DNA of 47,494 nucleotides, taken from Sphingopyxis terrae subsp. terrae NBRC 15098. Its GTDB lineage: Bacteria > Pseudomonadota > Alphaproteobacteria > Sphingomonadales > Sphingomonadaceae. A program made the translations under genes and the position numbers. The notes under the pieces were generated by a model. It saw only the letters and a list, made by a program, of their open reading frames with translations. It ran no database searches and was not told where the DNA came from. Position 1 is the stretch's first letter. Each line of letters starts with the position of its first letter. Of this stretch, positions 16,905 through 24,995 are shown piece by piece. The stretch spans positions 1 to 47,494 of the forward strand of contig NZ_BCZQ01000036.1 in the NCBI RefSeq assembly GCF_001598815.1, written 5' to 3'.

Positions 16905-17572
16905 CGCAGCACCGCAGCGTAATTCGGCGCGATGGTCATCGCATCATGCTTGCCGGCGCGGCCGAGCGCGGCATGGACTTGGGGCAGGCGATAGCAGGGC
17001 ACGCCCATGAAGAGGTGATGCTCGGCATGATAATTCACCCAATATGGCGCAACCGTCGCGCGCGCGAGCCAGCCGGCATGCGTCGTGCGCGCGTGGCTGA
17101 AGGGATCGTCGCTCCCTGTCGCGGTGCAGGCGTGTTCGGCGATGTTACGGATGCGCAGATAGAGCTGAAAGGTCGTCGCCAGTCCGGCAAACCAGAGCAG
17201 ATAGGGCGTCCAGCCGTAGAGCAGCAGCGACGCCGCGAGCAATATGGCCTGAACGAGTAGAAAGCGGCCGACAGACCGTGTAACCGTCATCGCGCCGGCA
17301 ACATCGATCGTGGGCGATGTGACGCCATCGTCGGATTGCTTGTTGAAAGGCGTTCCCGCCTTGGTGCTCGCCCTTCTTTTCTCCGCCCGTTCGCCGCGAA
17401 GCATCGCCCTCAATCCCACGAAGGCGAAGCGGAACTGGGCGACGCGTTGTTTGAAAAATGTCTGTCCGGTCAGGTCGCGGACGATCTTGCGCATTAGGCT
17501 GGCGCGGGTGGTCGGGAATGGCTTGGATAATGCAAGGTCCGGGTCTTCGGCCTGCTGCGTATATTTGTGGTG
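16883..17572 (-). pseudogene. Fatty acid desaturase, C-terminal half (separated by inversion)
   Basis: From the junction at 17572 the minus strand reads HHKYTQQAEDPDLALSKPFP, then TTRASLMRKIVRDLTGQTFF, and on to the last histidine box NYHAEHHLFMGVPCYRLP and a stop at 16883. This is the second half of a membrane fatty acid desaturase: the HH at the junction completes an HxxHH box whose first part (YRTYHLQ) is at 22368-22385 on the plus strand. Membrane segments FLLVQAILLAASLLLYG and YLLWFAGLATTFQLYL are present. The half has no proper start; ATG at 17494 could start an inactive fragment. Joined with 22044-22385 it gives 1,032 nt, an intact 343-residue protein. Confidence 0.92.
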
Positions 17573-17837
17573 CAGCTATCGCGACCACAACCGGAGCTAT
17601 TACCGGATGCCGCGCTATTACAACCCGTACCGGGGCCGCAATTACACGCGCTTCAGCATCGGTTTTTCGCTGGGTTCGCTCTTCTACAGCCAGCGGTACT
17701 GGATCAACGATCCAGGCTATTATCGCCTGCCGCCCGCTTACGGCCCCTATCGTTGGGTGCGCTATTATGACGATGCGCTGCTCGTGAACACCTATACGGG
17801 TCAGGTCGTTGACGTGATCTACGACTTCTTCTGGTAA
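17573..17837 (+). pseudogene. RcnB-family protein, C-terminal half (separated by inversion)
   Basis: Plus-strand reading from the junction gives SYRDHNRSYYRMPRYYNPYRG, then FSIGFSLGSLFYSQRYWIND and YRLPPAYGPYRWVRYYDDAL, ending VVDVIYDFFW at 17837. This is the conserved C-terminal domain of RcnB-like periplasmic proteins common in sphingomonads. Its N-terminal half, with signal peptide, lies on the minus strand at 22386-22984. Joining the halves gives 864 nt in frame (287 residues). An upstream extension of this frame runs back through antisense desaturase sequence to ATG at 17310, creating a chimeric reading frame. Confidence 0.92.
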
Positions 17838-17866
17838 TATTCCTTTCGGTTATCAGAAGCCAAACT

Positions 17867-17895
17867 GAAGGGCCGGTTCGTCCGGCCCTTCTTTT
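17867..17895 (+). terminator. Rho-independent terminator after the RcnB 3' half
   Basis: GAAGGGCCGG, loop TTCGT, CCGGCCCTTC, then TTTT: a perfect 10-bp GC-rich stem with a T-run, 30 bases after the RcnB stop. It moved with the RcnB C-terminal half inside the inversion. Confidence 0.9.
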
Positions 17896-17961
17896 ATGCA
17901 CCCTCCCCCTTGCCCTCACGCTCTGGCCGCGCCACGGTGGGCGAAAGACAGGGGAGACATC

Positions 17962-19239
17962 ATGCTGAAGAAAAGCCTGCTCGCCGCCGTGGCGGTTGCC
18001 GCCATGCTGGGCGGCGTTGCCGCCGAAGCGAAGACGACGCTCGTCTATGCCGCGCGCGTCATCACCGATCCCGATAAGCCCGCGCTTGGCCCATCGACCG
18101 TGACCGTCACCGATGGCCGGATCATGACGATCGAGCCGGGCCGCGCCGCCGCTCCGGCGGGTGCCGACGTCATCGATCTCGGCGACAAGACGCTGCTTCC
18201 CGGCCTGATCGACCTCCACGTTCATCTAACCGGCGATCCGGGCGGTGATTTCCGCAACGAAGCGGTCGATCCCGACGAATGGGGCGTTGTCGTCGGCGTC
18301 AAAAATGCCGCGATCACGCTGCGCGCCGGCTTCACCACGGTGCGTGAGGCGGGGTCGGCGCAATATACCGCCTTCTCGCTGCGCCGCGGCACCGCCGAAG
18401 GCTTGATCGAAGGACCGCGGATCATCGCCGCCGGTGTGCCCTTGTCGATCATCGGCGGCCATGGCGACGTCACGGGCTTCCGCGAAGATGTCCACGCTAT
18501 ACTCGATCAGGGCTATACCTGCACGGGTGCCGTGGAATGCGCCGAAAAGGTGCGCAAGGCATCGCGCGCCGGCGCCGATGTCATCAAGATCACCGCGACC
18601 GGTGGCGTCCTGTCGCAGCAGGGCCGCGGCCTCGGTGCGCATTTCTCGAATGATGAACTCCTCAGCATCGCCGATACCGCCCACTCGCTGGGCCTCAAGG
18701 TCATGGCGCATGCGCATGGCGAGCGCGGCATCGAAGCGGCCGCCGCCGCCGGGATCGACAGCATCGAACATGGCACCTTCGCCGATGATGCCGCGCTGAA
18801 GGTCATGAAGGCCAAGGGCACCTATCTCGTCCCGACCCTGATGGCGTTCGAGGGCGTGCGCGAACGACTCGGCAAGGGCATCTACACCCCCACAGTCGAG
18901 GAAAAGGTCCGCATGACGCTTGGCCGCGTGGGTCAGGCCGTGACGCGGGCAAAGGCGCTGGGCGTGCCGATCGCCTTCGGCACCGATGCCGGTGTGTTCG
19001 AACATGGCCGCAACGCGGGCGAGTTCGCGCTGCTCGTCAAGGCGGGGCTGACCCCGCGTGAGGCATTGGCGAGCGCGACGACCACCGCCGCCCGGTTGCT
19101 GTCGATGGAAAACGAGATCGGCCGCATCGCACCGGGTATGTCGGCCGACATGATCGCGGTCGATGGCGATCCGCTCGGCGATGTGACGACCCTCGAACAT
19201 GTGCGCTGGGTGATGGCGCGCGGGCGTATCGCCGACTGA
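17962..19239 (+). CDS. Exported metal-dependent amidohydrolase (Xaa-Pro dipeptidase/imidazolonepropionase-like)
   Basis: A 425-residue enzyme with a signal peptide (MLKKSLLAAVAVAAMLGGVAAEA). Amidohydrolase features in order: LPGLIDLHVHLTGDPG (HxH metal ligands), KITATGG (possible bridging lysine), VMAHAHGERG and IDSIEHGTF (histidine ligands), AFGTDAG (catalytic aspartate) and the C-terminal composite beta-sandwich IAPGMSADMIAVDGDPL. The subgroup includes periplasmic dipeptidases that cleave X-Pro or X-Lys/Arg dipeptides; the substrate is not predictable. AGGGGAGA lies before the chosen ATG; an upstream in-frame ATG at 17896 would destroy the signal peptide. It lies inside the inverted segment. 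Confidence 0.9.
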   Translation: MLKKSLLAAVAVAAMLGGVAAEAKTTLVYAARVITDPDKPALGPSTVTVTDGRIMTIEPGRAAAPAGADVIDLGDKTLLPGLIDLHVHLTGDPGGDFRNEAVDPDEWGVVVGVKNAAITLRAGFTTVREAGSAQYTAFSLRRGTAEGLIEGPRIIAAGVPLSIIGGHGDVTGFREDVHAILDQGYTCTGAVECAEKVRKASRAGADVIKITATGGVLSQQGRGLGAHFSNDELLSIADTAHSLGLKVMAHAHGERGIEAAAAAGIDSIEHGTFADDAALKVMKAKGTYLVPTLMAFEGVRERLGKGIYTPTVEEKVRMTLGRVGQAVTRAKALGVPIAFGTDAGVFEHGRNAGEFALLVKAGLTPREALASATTTAARLLSMENEIGRIAPGMSADMIAVDGDPLGDVTTLEHVRWVMARGRIAD

Positions 19240-19249
19240 CGACAGGAGA

Positions 19250-21805
19250 TCAGGCGGCGCGGTCGATCCGCCCGCCTGTCCGGCGTTCCTTCGCCCCGGC
19301 GCCGCCAACCAGCGCGCCGATGTCGACCACTTGTGCAAAACGGACGCCGACGCGGTTCCCGTCGGACCAGCGCGCTTCGGCGTCCATCACCACATCAGCG
19401 CCAAATTCGATCAACAGCGACGTTCCTTCGGGGACATTCCACAAACCTTCGATCAGCGCACCGCGCGACGACAGATTACGCACAATCGCTTCATAGCGAT
19501 AGCCGCCGCTCGCGATCTGGATCGTCCGGAAGGTCCGCATCCGCGCTTCGCGCGCACTCTTGTAACCCTGCGCGACCGCCTTGCCATTGCCGTCTGCGAG
19601 CAAAGCCAGCACTTCCTCGACGGTCATCGGCTTGCCGTAGATATAGCCTTGGACATGGCTGCAGCCGAGGCCGCGGATCAGCGCTAGGTCGTCGTGCGTT
19701 TCGACCCCCTCGGCGGTGGTTTCCATCTTGAGTGCCGTCGCCAATCCGACGATCGACGAAATGATTGCGGCATTCATGCTGCTGGGATCGGCCGCGCCGA
19801 GAACGAAGCTCTGGTCGATCTTGATCTTGTCGAACGGCGCCTTCTTCAGATAGCCGAGCGCCGAATAGCCGGTGCCGAAATCGTCGAGGGCTAGCCGTAC
19901 CCCGGTGCGCTTCAACCGTTGGAACATCTCCAGATTTTCGGGACTTTCGTCGAGGAAGACGCCTTCGGTAATTTCCAGCTCAAGCTGATCGGGACGGATG
20001 CCCGCGGCGGCGACCGCGCTCAGGATCGTCGCGGGCAGTTTTTCATTGGCAAACTGTCGCGGCGACACATTGACGGCAACGCGATACTCCTGCCCCAATC
20101 GCGCAATCGTCGCGCAGGCGGTGCGGATGATCCATTCGCCGATCGGAACGATCAGGTTCGATTCTTCGGCGATCGGGATGAATTTCGAGGGGCTGATGAC
20201 CGCATCGCCGCCCTGTTGCCAGCGGATCAGCGCCTCGAAGCCGCTGATGCGTTCGCTGCCGACATTCACGATCGGCTGGTACAGCAGCTTCAGTTCGTCC
20301 TTTGCCAGCGCATCGCGCAGCGCGTCTTCGATCGCCTTGCGCTCGCTTGCCTGGTTATGCATCGCGTCGGCATAGAAGCGATAGACGCCGCGCCCGGCGT
20401 CCTTCGCCGCATAGAGCGCAAGGTCGGCATTACGCACCAGCGCCAACGAGCCGATCCCGTCGCTTTCCGAAATGGCGATACCGATCGAAGATCCGATGCG
20501 GATGCGCTCGCCCTCTATCAGAAAGGGCTTGGCAAGGCTCAGGATGATCGCGTTGGCGATCCCTGCCAGCTTTTCGACCTGGGTGATCTGCGGCAGCACG
20601 ATCTGGAACTCGTCGCCGCCCAGTCGTCCCACCTGCCCTTTGTCGCCGACGACCTGCGTCAGCCGCGCCGCGACCTGTTGCAGCAATTGGTCGCCGACCG
20701 GATGCCCCATCGTGTCGTTGACCGCCTTGAACCGGTCGAGGTCCATCAGCAGCAGCGCGCAGGGCTGCGCCTGCCCGAGATGATTCTTGAGCGCACGCTC
20801 GAGCAGATCGGTGATGTGCAGGCGGTTCGCGAGGCCGGTCAGCGTGTCGTACCGCGCGAGCTGATTGATCTGCTGTTCGGACTTGCGCTTTTCGGTGAGG
20901 TCGGTGCCGCTGCCGCGAAAGCCCTGAAAATTGCCGAGCGCGTTCGAAATCGGATGGCCTGAAATCGACCACCAGCGCTCCTCGCCCGCGACCGCCGCCT
21001 GGACCGTCAGGTCGTTGAACGGCGTCCGCGACGACAGGCTGAAGCCCAGCGTGCGCTCCTCGCTCTCGTCGGCGCCGCCGCGCTTGCGGATCATGTCGGT
21101 AAAGGGGCGCCCGAGCAGGTCTTCGGCCGGCCGATCGAGCTTCGCCGCGACGGTCGGCGAAATATAGACGAGGTCGCCGTTGCGGTCGGTTTCCCAGAAC
21201 CAGCCGCGTCCGGCGCGCTCGAAATCGCGCATCAGTCCAAGCGCCCGCTGCTGCTCGCTTCCCGACTGGCGGCGCACCCGCGTCGCGCGCCGCTGATGCC
21301 GGATATCCTCGCGCATCATCACGACGAGCATGCCGAGGAAGATGATACCCGCAATCCCGAACGGCCAAGATGCGATACCGATCGCGCCGCCGATCGCGGT
21401 GCCGCCGGCGAAGGCAAAGAAGGCCGGACGCACAATCGCCGCCGCGGCCGCGGCTACGAGAACGGTACCCAGCCGGATTGCCGAAAAGGCATCGAGGTGG
21501 GACAGCGCGTCAGGCGTCCCGAGCGCTGCGAAGGTGCCGATTGAAACGAAGAATGTTCCTGCGCCGACCAGCGCCAGCGAGGCGGCGGCAAGCGTCGGCA
21601 GCCATTCGATCCGATGCGCCCAGCGCAAGCGAGAGCATTGGCCGATAACGGTAAGCGCGACATCGCACAGCAGTCCAGCAACCAATGTGGCCCATTGCAG
21701 CGGATGCGATAGGAAACCCGACAGGCCGGGGACGAAAGCAAAAGCGAAGAAGGCCACGGTCCGGCCGATCAGCACATAGTGCCACAGCTGCGCGACGCGC
21801 ATCAT
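19250..21805 (-). CDS. Membrane PAS-GGDEF-EAL-PilZ cyclic di-GMP protein
   Basis: An 851-residue protein from ATG at 21805. Residues 1 to about 170 hold several membrane segments. A PAS domain follows (GRGWFWETDRNGDLVYISPTV) with a C-terminal PAC-like GSGTDLTEKRKSEQQINQLARYD. The GGDEF domain has an intact active-site loop LGGDEF (395-400) and the EAL domain has FEALIRW (EAL at 524-526), DDFGTGYSALGYL and TTAEGVET, so both diguanylate cyclase and phosphodiesterase activities look possible. A C-terminal PilZ-like domain (about 755-845: RTFRTIQIASGG, RNLSSRGALIEG) may sense the product. The start is uncertain; codons upstream stay open but look unconserved. It lies inside the inversion. Confidence 0.88.
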   Translation of the reverse strand: MMRVAQLWHYVLIGRTVAFFAFAFVPGLSGFLSHPLQWATLVAGLLCDVALTVIGQCSRLRWAHRIEWLPTLAAASLALVGAGTFFVSIGTFAALGTPDALSHLDAFSAIRLGTVLVAAAAAAIVRPAFFAFAGGTAIGGAIGIASWPFGIAGIIFLGMLVVMMREDIRHQRRATRVRRQSGSEQQRALGLMRDFERAGRGWFWETDRNGDLVYISPTVAAKLDRPAEDLLGRPFTDMIRKRGGADESEERTLGFSLSSRTPFNDLTVQAAVAGEERWWSISGHPISNALGNFQGFRGSGTDLTEKRKSEQQINQLARYDTLTGLANRLHITDLLERALKNHLGQAQPCALLLMDLDRFKAVNDTMGHPVGDQLLQQVAARLTQVVGDKGQVGRLGGDEFQIVLPQITQVEKLAGIANAIILSLAKPFLIEGERIRIGSSIGIAISESDGIGSLALVRNADLALYAAKDAGRGVYRFYADAMHNQASERKAIEDALRDALAKDELKLLYQPIVNVGSERISGFEALIRWQQGGDAVISPSKFIPIAEESNLIVPIGEWIIRTACATIARLGQEYRVAVNVSPRQFANEKLPATILSAVAAAGIRPDQLELEITEGVFLDESPENLEMFQRLKRTGVRLALDDFGTGYSALGYLKKAPFDKIKIDQSFVLGAADPSSMNAAIISSIVGLATALKMETTAEGVETHDDLALIRGLGCSHVQGYIYGKPMTVEEVLALLADGNGKAVAQGYKSAREARMRTFRTIQIASGGYRYEAIVRNLSSRGALIEGLWNVPEGTSLLIEFGADVVMDAEARWSDGNRVGVRFAQVVDIGALVGGAGAKERRTGGRIDRAA

Positions 21806-22043
21806 GCGCCCCACGAATTCGGGTGTCTGCAACAGCGATTCGTCGTCGGACGACCCGCCGCTTGCGCCCCGGCTGATGCTGTGCCTGACCCCCAATGTGT
21901 TCGCCAATCCCGCTATCTGGTCCCGCCCACCGCTCTGTCGCCGGCGGGGTTTCCAAATCCTTACCGCGGGCGGATCGTTAACCCCATTGCTGTGCCAAAA
22001 TGGAAGGGGTTGGGTTTCGCTTCGCAACGGGTTACACCGGGGC

Positions 22044-22397
22044 ATGCCCGCCGTCCGCCTCTTGCCGCCCGATCGCTTTTTCGACCGCCAGCAGTGGGTC
22101 GCGATCACCAAGCCCTCCGCCTGGTACGGTATCTGGCTCGTCGCACACGGCTGGATCGTCAGCGTCGCTGCCATCGGCCTCGCGGCGTGGAGCGGCAATC
22201 CCTTGGCCTGGCTGGTCGCAGTCCTGATCGTCGGCGGACGCCAGCTCGGCTTTGCGATCCTGATGCACGACGCCGCGCACGGCGCGCTGCACCCCAATCG
22301 CAAGGTCAACAATTTCCTGGGACAGTGGCTCACCGGAGCGGCGGTCGGATCGGATCTGATCGCCTATCGCACCTATCATCTCCAGCGCCAGTCGTAG
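22044..22397 (+). pseudogene. Fatty acid desaturase, N-terminal half (separated by inversion)
   Basis: From ATG at 22044 the plus strand reads MPAVRLLPPDRFFDRQQWVA, membrane segments around GIWLVAHGWIVSVAAIGLAAW and LAWLVAVLIVGGRQLGFAIL, the first histidine box HDAAHGAL, and YRTYHLQ at the junction. After 22385 the frame enters antisense RcnB sequence and stops with RQS at 22397. The protein thus loses its second and third histidine boxes and cannot bind the di-iron centre. The other half is at 16883-17572 on the minus strand. Promoter and start are intact, so a 117-residue dead fragment could still be made. Confidence 0.92.
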
Positions 22398-22984
22398 CGA
22401 CGGTCGCTGCGCCAGCCGCGGTTCCAGTTGTTGCTGCGCCGATTGTCGTAACGACGGTCGTTATCATAGCGCCGGTTGTTATCGTACCGGCGGTGGTCGT
22501 TCCGGTCATAGCGCCGATTATCGTCGCGATCGTAACGCCGGTCGTTCCGGTCATTATCCTGACGATAGAAACGGCGGTCGGGCTGGCCGCTGCGATCGCG
22601 GCTGCGGTCATTCGTGCTACCGCGCTGGCCTTGCCATTGCTGGCGCTGGCTGTCGCCGCGCTGACCCTGCCATTGCTGCGGGCGCTGCGTATCGCTGCGC
22701 TGTCCCTGACTCGGCTGCCCCTGCGGCGCGCGCCGGTCGGTGCGGTAATTGCGCTGCTGCGGCTGGGCCTGCGGTTGCGGTGCGGGCTGGGCGGTCCGGT
22801 TCTGGCCGCGATTGCCGCCGTTCCAGTCGCCACGGCGGCCATCGGTCCCGCGCGAGCCGCGGTGGTCGCCGCGATCGCCACGCTGGGCAATCTGAATCCG
22901 CTCGCCATTCGCCTGAGCGGCGGCGGGCGCGATGGGGGTGAGGATCGTCGCTGCGATCAGCAATCCTCCGAATGTCTTCTTCAT
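22376..22984 (-). pseudogene. RcnB-family protein, N-terminal half with signal peptide (separated by inversion)
   Basis: From ATG at 22984 the minus strand gives MKKTFGGLLIAATILTPIAP with a signal peptide ending AAAQA. A long Arg/Gln/Asn/Gly-rich low-complexity region follows, with repeats such as QQWQGQRGDS/QQWQGQRGST and many RRYDN/RRYDR units, and it ends SDRRYDWR at the junction. After 22386 three codons of antisense desaturase sequence (ending 22376) close the frame. The family is named for periplasmic RcnB, tied to nickel/cobalt homeostasis in enterics; in sphingomonads the role is unknown. The conserved C-terminal domain is at 17573-17837. Confidence 0.9.
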
Positions 22985-23096
22985 TTCGGCACACTCCAGA
23001 TCCATGTCCCATGCGGCACCCGGCCGATCGGGATGATGAATCGGAAATTACCGCCGGTCAGATGAGTGAGCGCTGAACCGGACTGTTGCCTGTCGT

Positions 23097-23642
23097 TCAG
23101 TTTCCCTCCGCCGGGCGCAGCGCCGGGACGGCGCGTGCGGCATCGTCGGGACGGATGCCCGGCGGCGGTGCAGCGGCGATGCGCTCCTCGCCCCGGATTA
23201 CCCGGCCGGCGCGGCGGATCGCTTCGCGCATCCGGGGGTAAGTGCCGCAGCGGCAAATGCCCGTCATCGCGGCGTCGATTTCGGCGTCGCTGGGATTGCT
23301 GTTCTTGCGCAGCAACGCGGCGGCCGTCATGATCATGCCAGACTGGCAAAAGCCGCATTGCGGCACCTGTTCGGCGACCCAGCTTTGCTGGACTGGATGA
23401 CTGCGGTCGCGTGACAATCCCTCGATCGTGGTGACGAAACGGCCCTCGCATTCGGCAATGGTCACAAGGCAACTGCGGATCGCCTCGCCGTCGATATCGA
23501 CGGTGCAAGCACCGCACTCGCCGGTGCCACAACCATATTTGGTCCCGGTCAGGTTCGACGCATCGCGCAGCGCCCAGAGCAGGGGCGTTTCGGGATCCAT
23601 GCGATATTCGACCGGGCGGTCGTTGACCGAGAATTTCGTCAT
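23097..23642 (-). CDS. 2Fe-2S subunit of a xanthine-dehydrogenase-family hydroxylase (isoquinoline 1-oxidoreductase alpha-like)
   Basis: A 181-residue protein with two [2Fe-2S] centres: plant-ferredoxin type with Cys38, Cys43, Cys46 and Cys58 (YGCGTGECGACTV, RSCLV), and the all-alpha domain with Cys96, Cys99, Cys130 and Cys132 (QCGFCQSGM, GICRCGTY). It passes electrons from a molybdopterin subunit to an acceptor. All ligands are present. The large molybdenum subunit, normally the next gene, is missing on both sides: RcnB is downstream and an aldolase upstream. Either the partner is encoded elsewhere or it was lost. Confidence 0.92.
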   Translation of the reverse strand: MTKFSVNDRPVEYRMDPETPLLWALRDASNLTGTKYGCGTGECGACTVDIDGEAIRSCLVTIAECEGRFVTTIEGLSRDRSHPVQQSWVAEQVPQCGFCQSGMIMTAAALLRKNSNPSDAEIDAAMTGICRCGTYPRMREAIRRAGRVIRGEERIAAAPPPGIRPDDAARAVPALRPAEGN

Positions 23643-23669
23643 GCCGCCCGTCTTAGCGAAACGCGGTGA

Positions 23670-24434
23670 TTAGTCACGCCAGCTCGTATCGATCTTGTCG
23701 ACCTTGCGCACCATCGCGTCGAATTCGGCCTTGCCCGACTGGCCGGGAATCGCCGCCATATAAAGGTCGCGCTGATGGACCTTGATCACGTCTTCGGGGA
23801 CGGTGATCGGCTTGCCCATGCTCATCGTTGCGAGCTGGATTTCGCAGGCGCGCTGGAGCGCCCAATATTTGATGAAGGCGTCGGTCAGCGTCTTGCCCAT
23901 CACGACGGGACCGTGATTCTTCAGCATCAGGATGCGCTTGTCGCCCAGATTTTCGACGAGACGTTCGCCCTCTTCCTCGCGCACCGTCACACCCTCGAAA
24001 TCATGATAGCCAAGCTGGCCCATGAAATTGCAGGCATAGAAGTTCACAGGCTGGAGCCCACCCTCGAGCGAACAGACCGCCGTTGTCGCGGTGGTGTGAG
24101 TGTGGATGATCGCATGGGCGTCGGGCAGCACGCGGTGGAACAGGCTGTGCTGGACGAAGCCCGCCTTGTTGACGTGCCAAGGATTGTCGGCGTCGACCTT
24201 GTTGCCGTCGATGTCGATCTTGATCAGACTCGACGCAGTCACTTCGCTGAAGTGCATGCCATAGGGGTTGATGAGGTAGCTGCCGTCCTCGTCCGGCACC
24301 TTCACCGTGATGTGGTTGAAGATCATTTCGTCCCAGCCCATCATCGCGAAAATTCGGTAGCAGGCGGCGAGTTCTAGCCGCGCCGTCCATTCGGCTTCGC
24401 TATATTTGCTGTTGCGCTTGAGCTGGGTTGCCAT
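23670..24434 (-). CDS. Class II aldolase/adducin family protein
   Basis: A 254-residue protein with the zinc-site histidines of class II aldolases: [13 protein letters not shown] supplies the HxH pair, and [19 protein letters not shown] carries the third histidine. [38 protein letters not shown] is the typical N-terminal half. Bacterial members include fuculose-phosphate aldolase and related decarboxylases, but the closest set here is the uncharacterised class II aldolase/adducin group of alphaproteobacteria, so no substrate is given. It ends 27 bases before the 2Fe-2S gene on the same strand, so the two may be co-transcribed. Confidence 0.9.
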   Translation of the reverse strand: MATQLKRNSKYSEAEWTARLELAACYRIFAMMGWDEMIFNHITVKVPDEDGSYLINPYGMHFSEVTASSLIKIDIDGNKVDADNPWHVNKAGFVQHSLFHRVLPDAHAIIHTHTTATTAVCSLEGGLQPVNFYACNFMGQLGYHDFEGVTVREEEGERLVENLGDKRILMLKNHGPVVMGKTLTDAFIKYWALQRACEIQLATMSMGKPITVPEDVIKVHQRDLYMAAIPGQSGKAEFDAMVRKVDKIDTSWRD

Positions 24435-24595
24435 CGGGCGATCCTCTTCCTGTCGGTTTCGTCTTGCTACCTATGCCACAGGCGAGCGGGCGCGCGCAAT
24501 GGCGGCGGCGGGCATCTGCGCGCGGAAGAGCGACGCTTTGCCGCGTGGGGGCTTGCATTTTGGCGCGAATCTCTCTAGTGGCCGCCCCAACGGAA

Positions 24596-24622
24596 CGTCG
24601 CGCCTTTGCGACGCTCTTTTTA
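24596..24622 (+). terminator. Terminator-like hairpin upstream of rpsU
   Basis: CGTCGC, loop GCCTTT, GCGACG is followed by CTCTTTTTATT. It lies about 85 bases before rpsU on the same strand, with no gene in front of it on the plus strand, so it may end a short upstream RNA or act as a leader attenuator. The remainder of the 24435-24705 gap shows no gene. Confidence 0.5.
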
Positions 24623-24705
24623 TTGCCCGAATATCGGCGACCTATGGCAACCCGGATTTCCGCCGGAAGCCTCGGCCGTCTGACGAACAGGAGACGACAC
24701 GGCGT

Positions 24706-24912
24706 ATGCAGATCATCGTTCGCGACAATAATGTCGACCAGGCCCTCCGCGCGCTCAAGAAGAAGCTGCAGCGGGAAGGCGTGTATCGCGAAATGAAGCT
24801 GCGCCGTCACTACGAAAAGCCGAGCGAAAAGCGTGCGCGTGAACGCGCCGCCGCCGTCCGCCGCGCCCGCAAGATGGAGCGCAAGCGGATGGAACGCGAC
24901 GGTATCAAGTAA
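24706..24912 (+). CDS. rpsU: 30S ribosomal protein S21
   Basis: A 68-residue, very basic protein: [20 protein letters not shown], then [20 protein letters not shown] and a lysine/arginine-rich tail. This is bacterial S21, which helps mRNA binding on the small subunit. Spacing from AGGAGA to ATG is about 13 bases. A strong terminator follows directly, so it is monocistronic. Confidence 0.96.
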   Translation: MQIIVRDNNVDQALRALKKKLQREGVYREMKLRRHYEKPSEKRARERAAAVRRARKMERKRMERDGIK

Positions 24913-24942
24913 GACCGTCTTCGATACGAAATCCTGTTTCGT

Positions 24943-24975
24943 AAAAGGGCGCTGCGGCAACGCAGCGCCCTTTTT
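24943..24975 (+). terminator. Rho-independent terminator of rpsU
   Basis: AAAAGGGCGCTGCG pairs with CGCAGCGCCCTTTTT around a GCAA tetraloop. The GC-rich stem and T-run are textbook. The A/T symmetry means it can also act for the convergent ABC-F gene. Confidence 0.95.
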
Positions 24976-24995
24976 CTTTGCCGGTGGCGCGGGGC

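Larger units (their letters stand above)
17573..22385. other. Inverted segment of 4,813 bp with breakpoints in two genes
   Basis: The left junction (17572/17573) joins GTGGTG of a desaturase to CAGCTATCGC of an RcnB-family gene. The right junction (22385/22386) joins CATCTCCAG of the desaturase to CGCCAGTCG of RcnB. Flipping the segment gives CATCTCCAG+CACCAC (HLQHH) and GACTGGCG+CAGCTAT (DWRSY), restoring both genes without loss or gain. It carries the amidohydrolase and GGDEF-EAL genes. Confidence 0.9.

Noticed and set aside
21806..22333. Extending the GGDEF-EAL protein to an upstream start at 22333 (1,027 residues)
   Set aside because: The extension lies antisense to the desaturase N-terminal half and shows no conserved sequence; ATG at 21805 is the first start next to the membrane domain.
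17573..22385. The split genes as an assembly artefact
   Set aside because: An assembler usually flips segments between long inverted repeats; here the junctions share only a few bases, and both junctions are exactly reciprocal. A real inversion is more likely, although only reads can prove it.
22430..22700. Short repeated units looking like a tandem or CRISPR-like array
   Set aside because: They are RRYDN and QQWQGQRG codon repeats inside the low-complexity region of the RcnB-family gene; unit lengths vary and there are no spacers. I saw no CRISPR array anywhere in the window.
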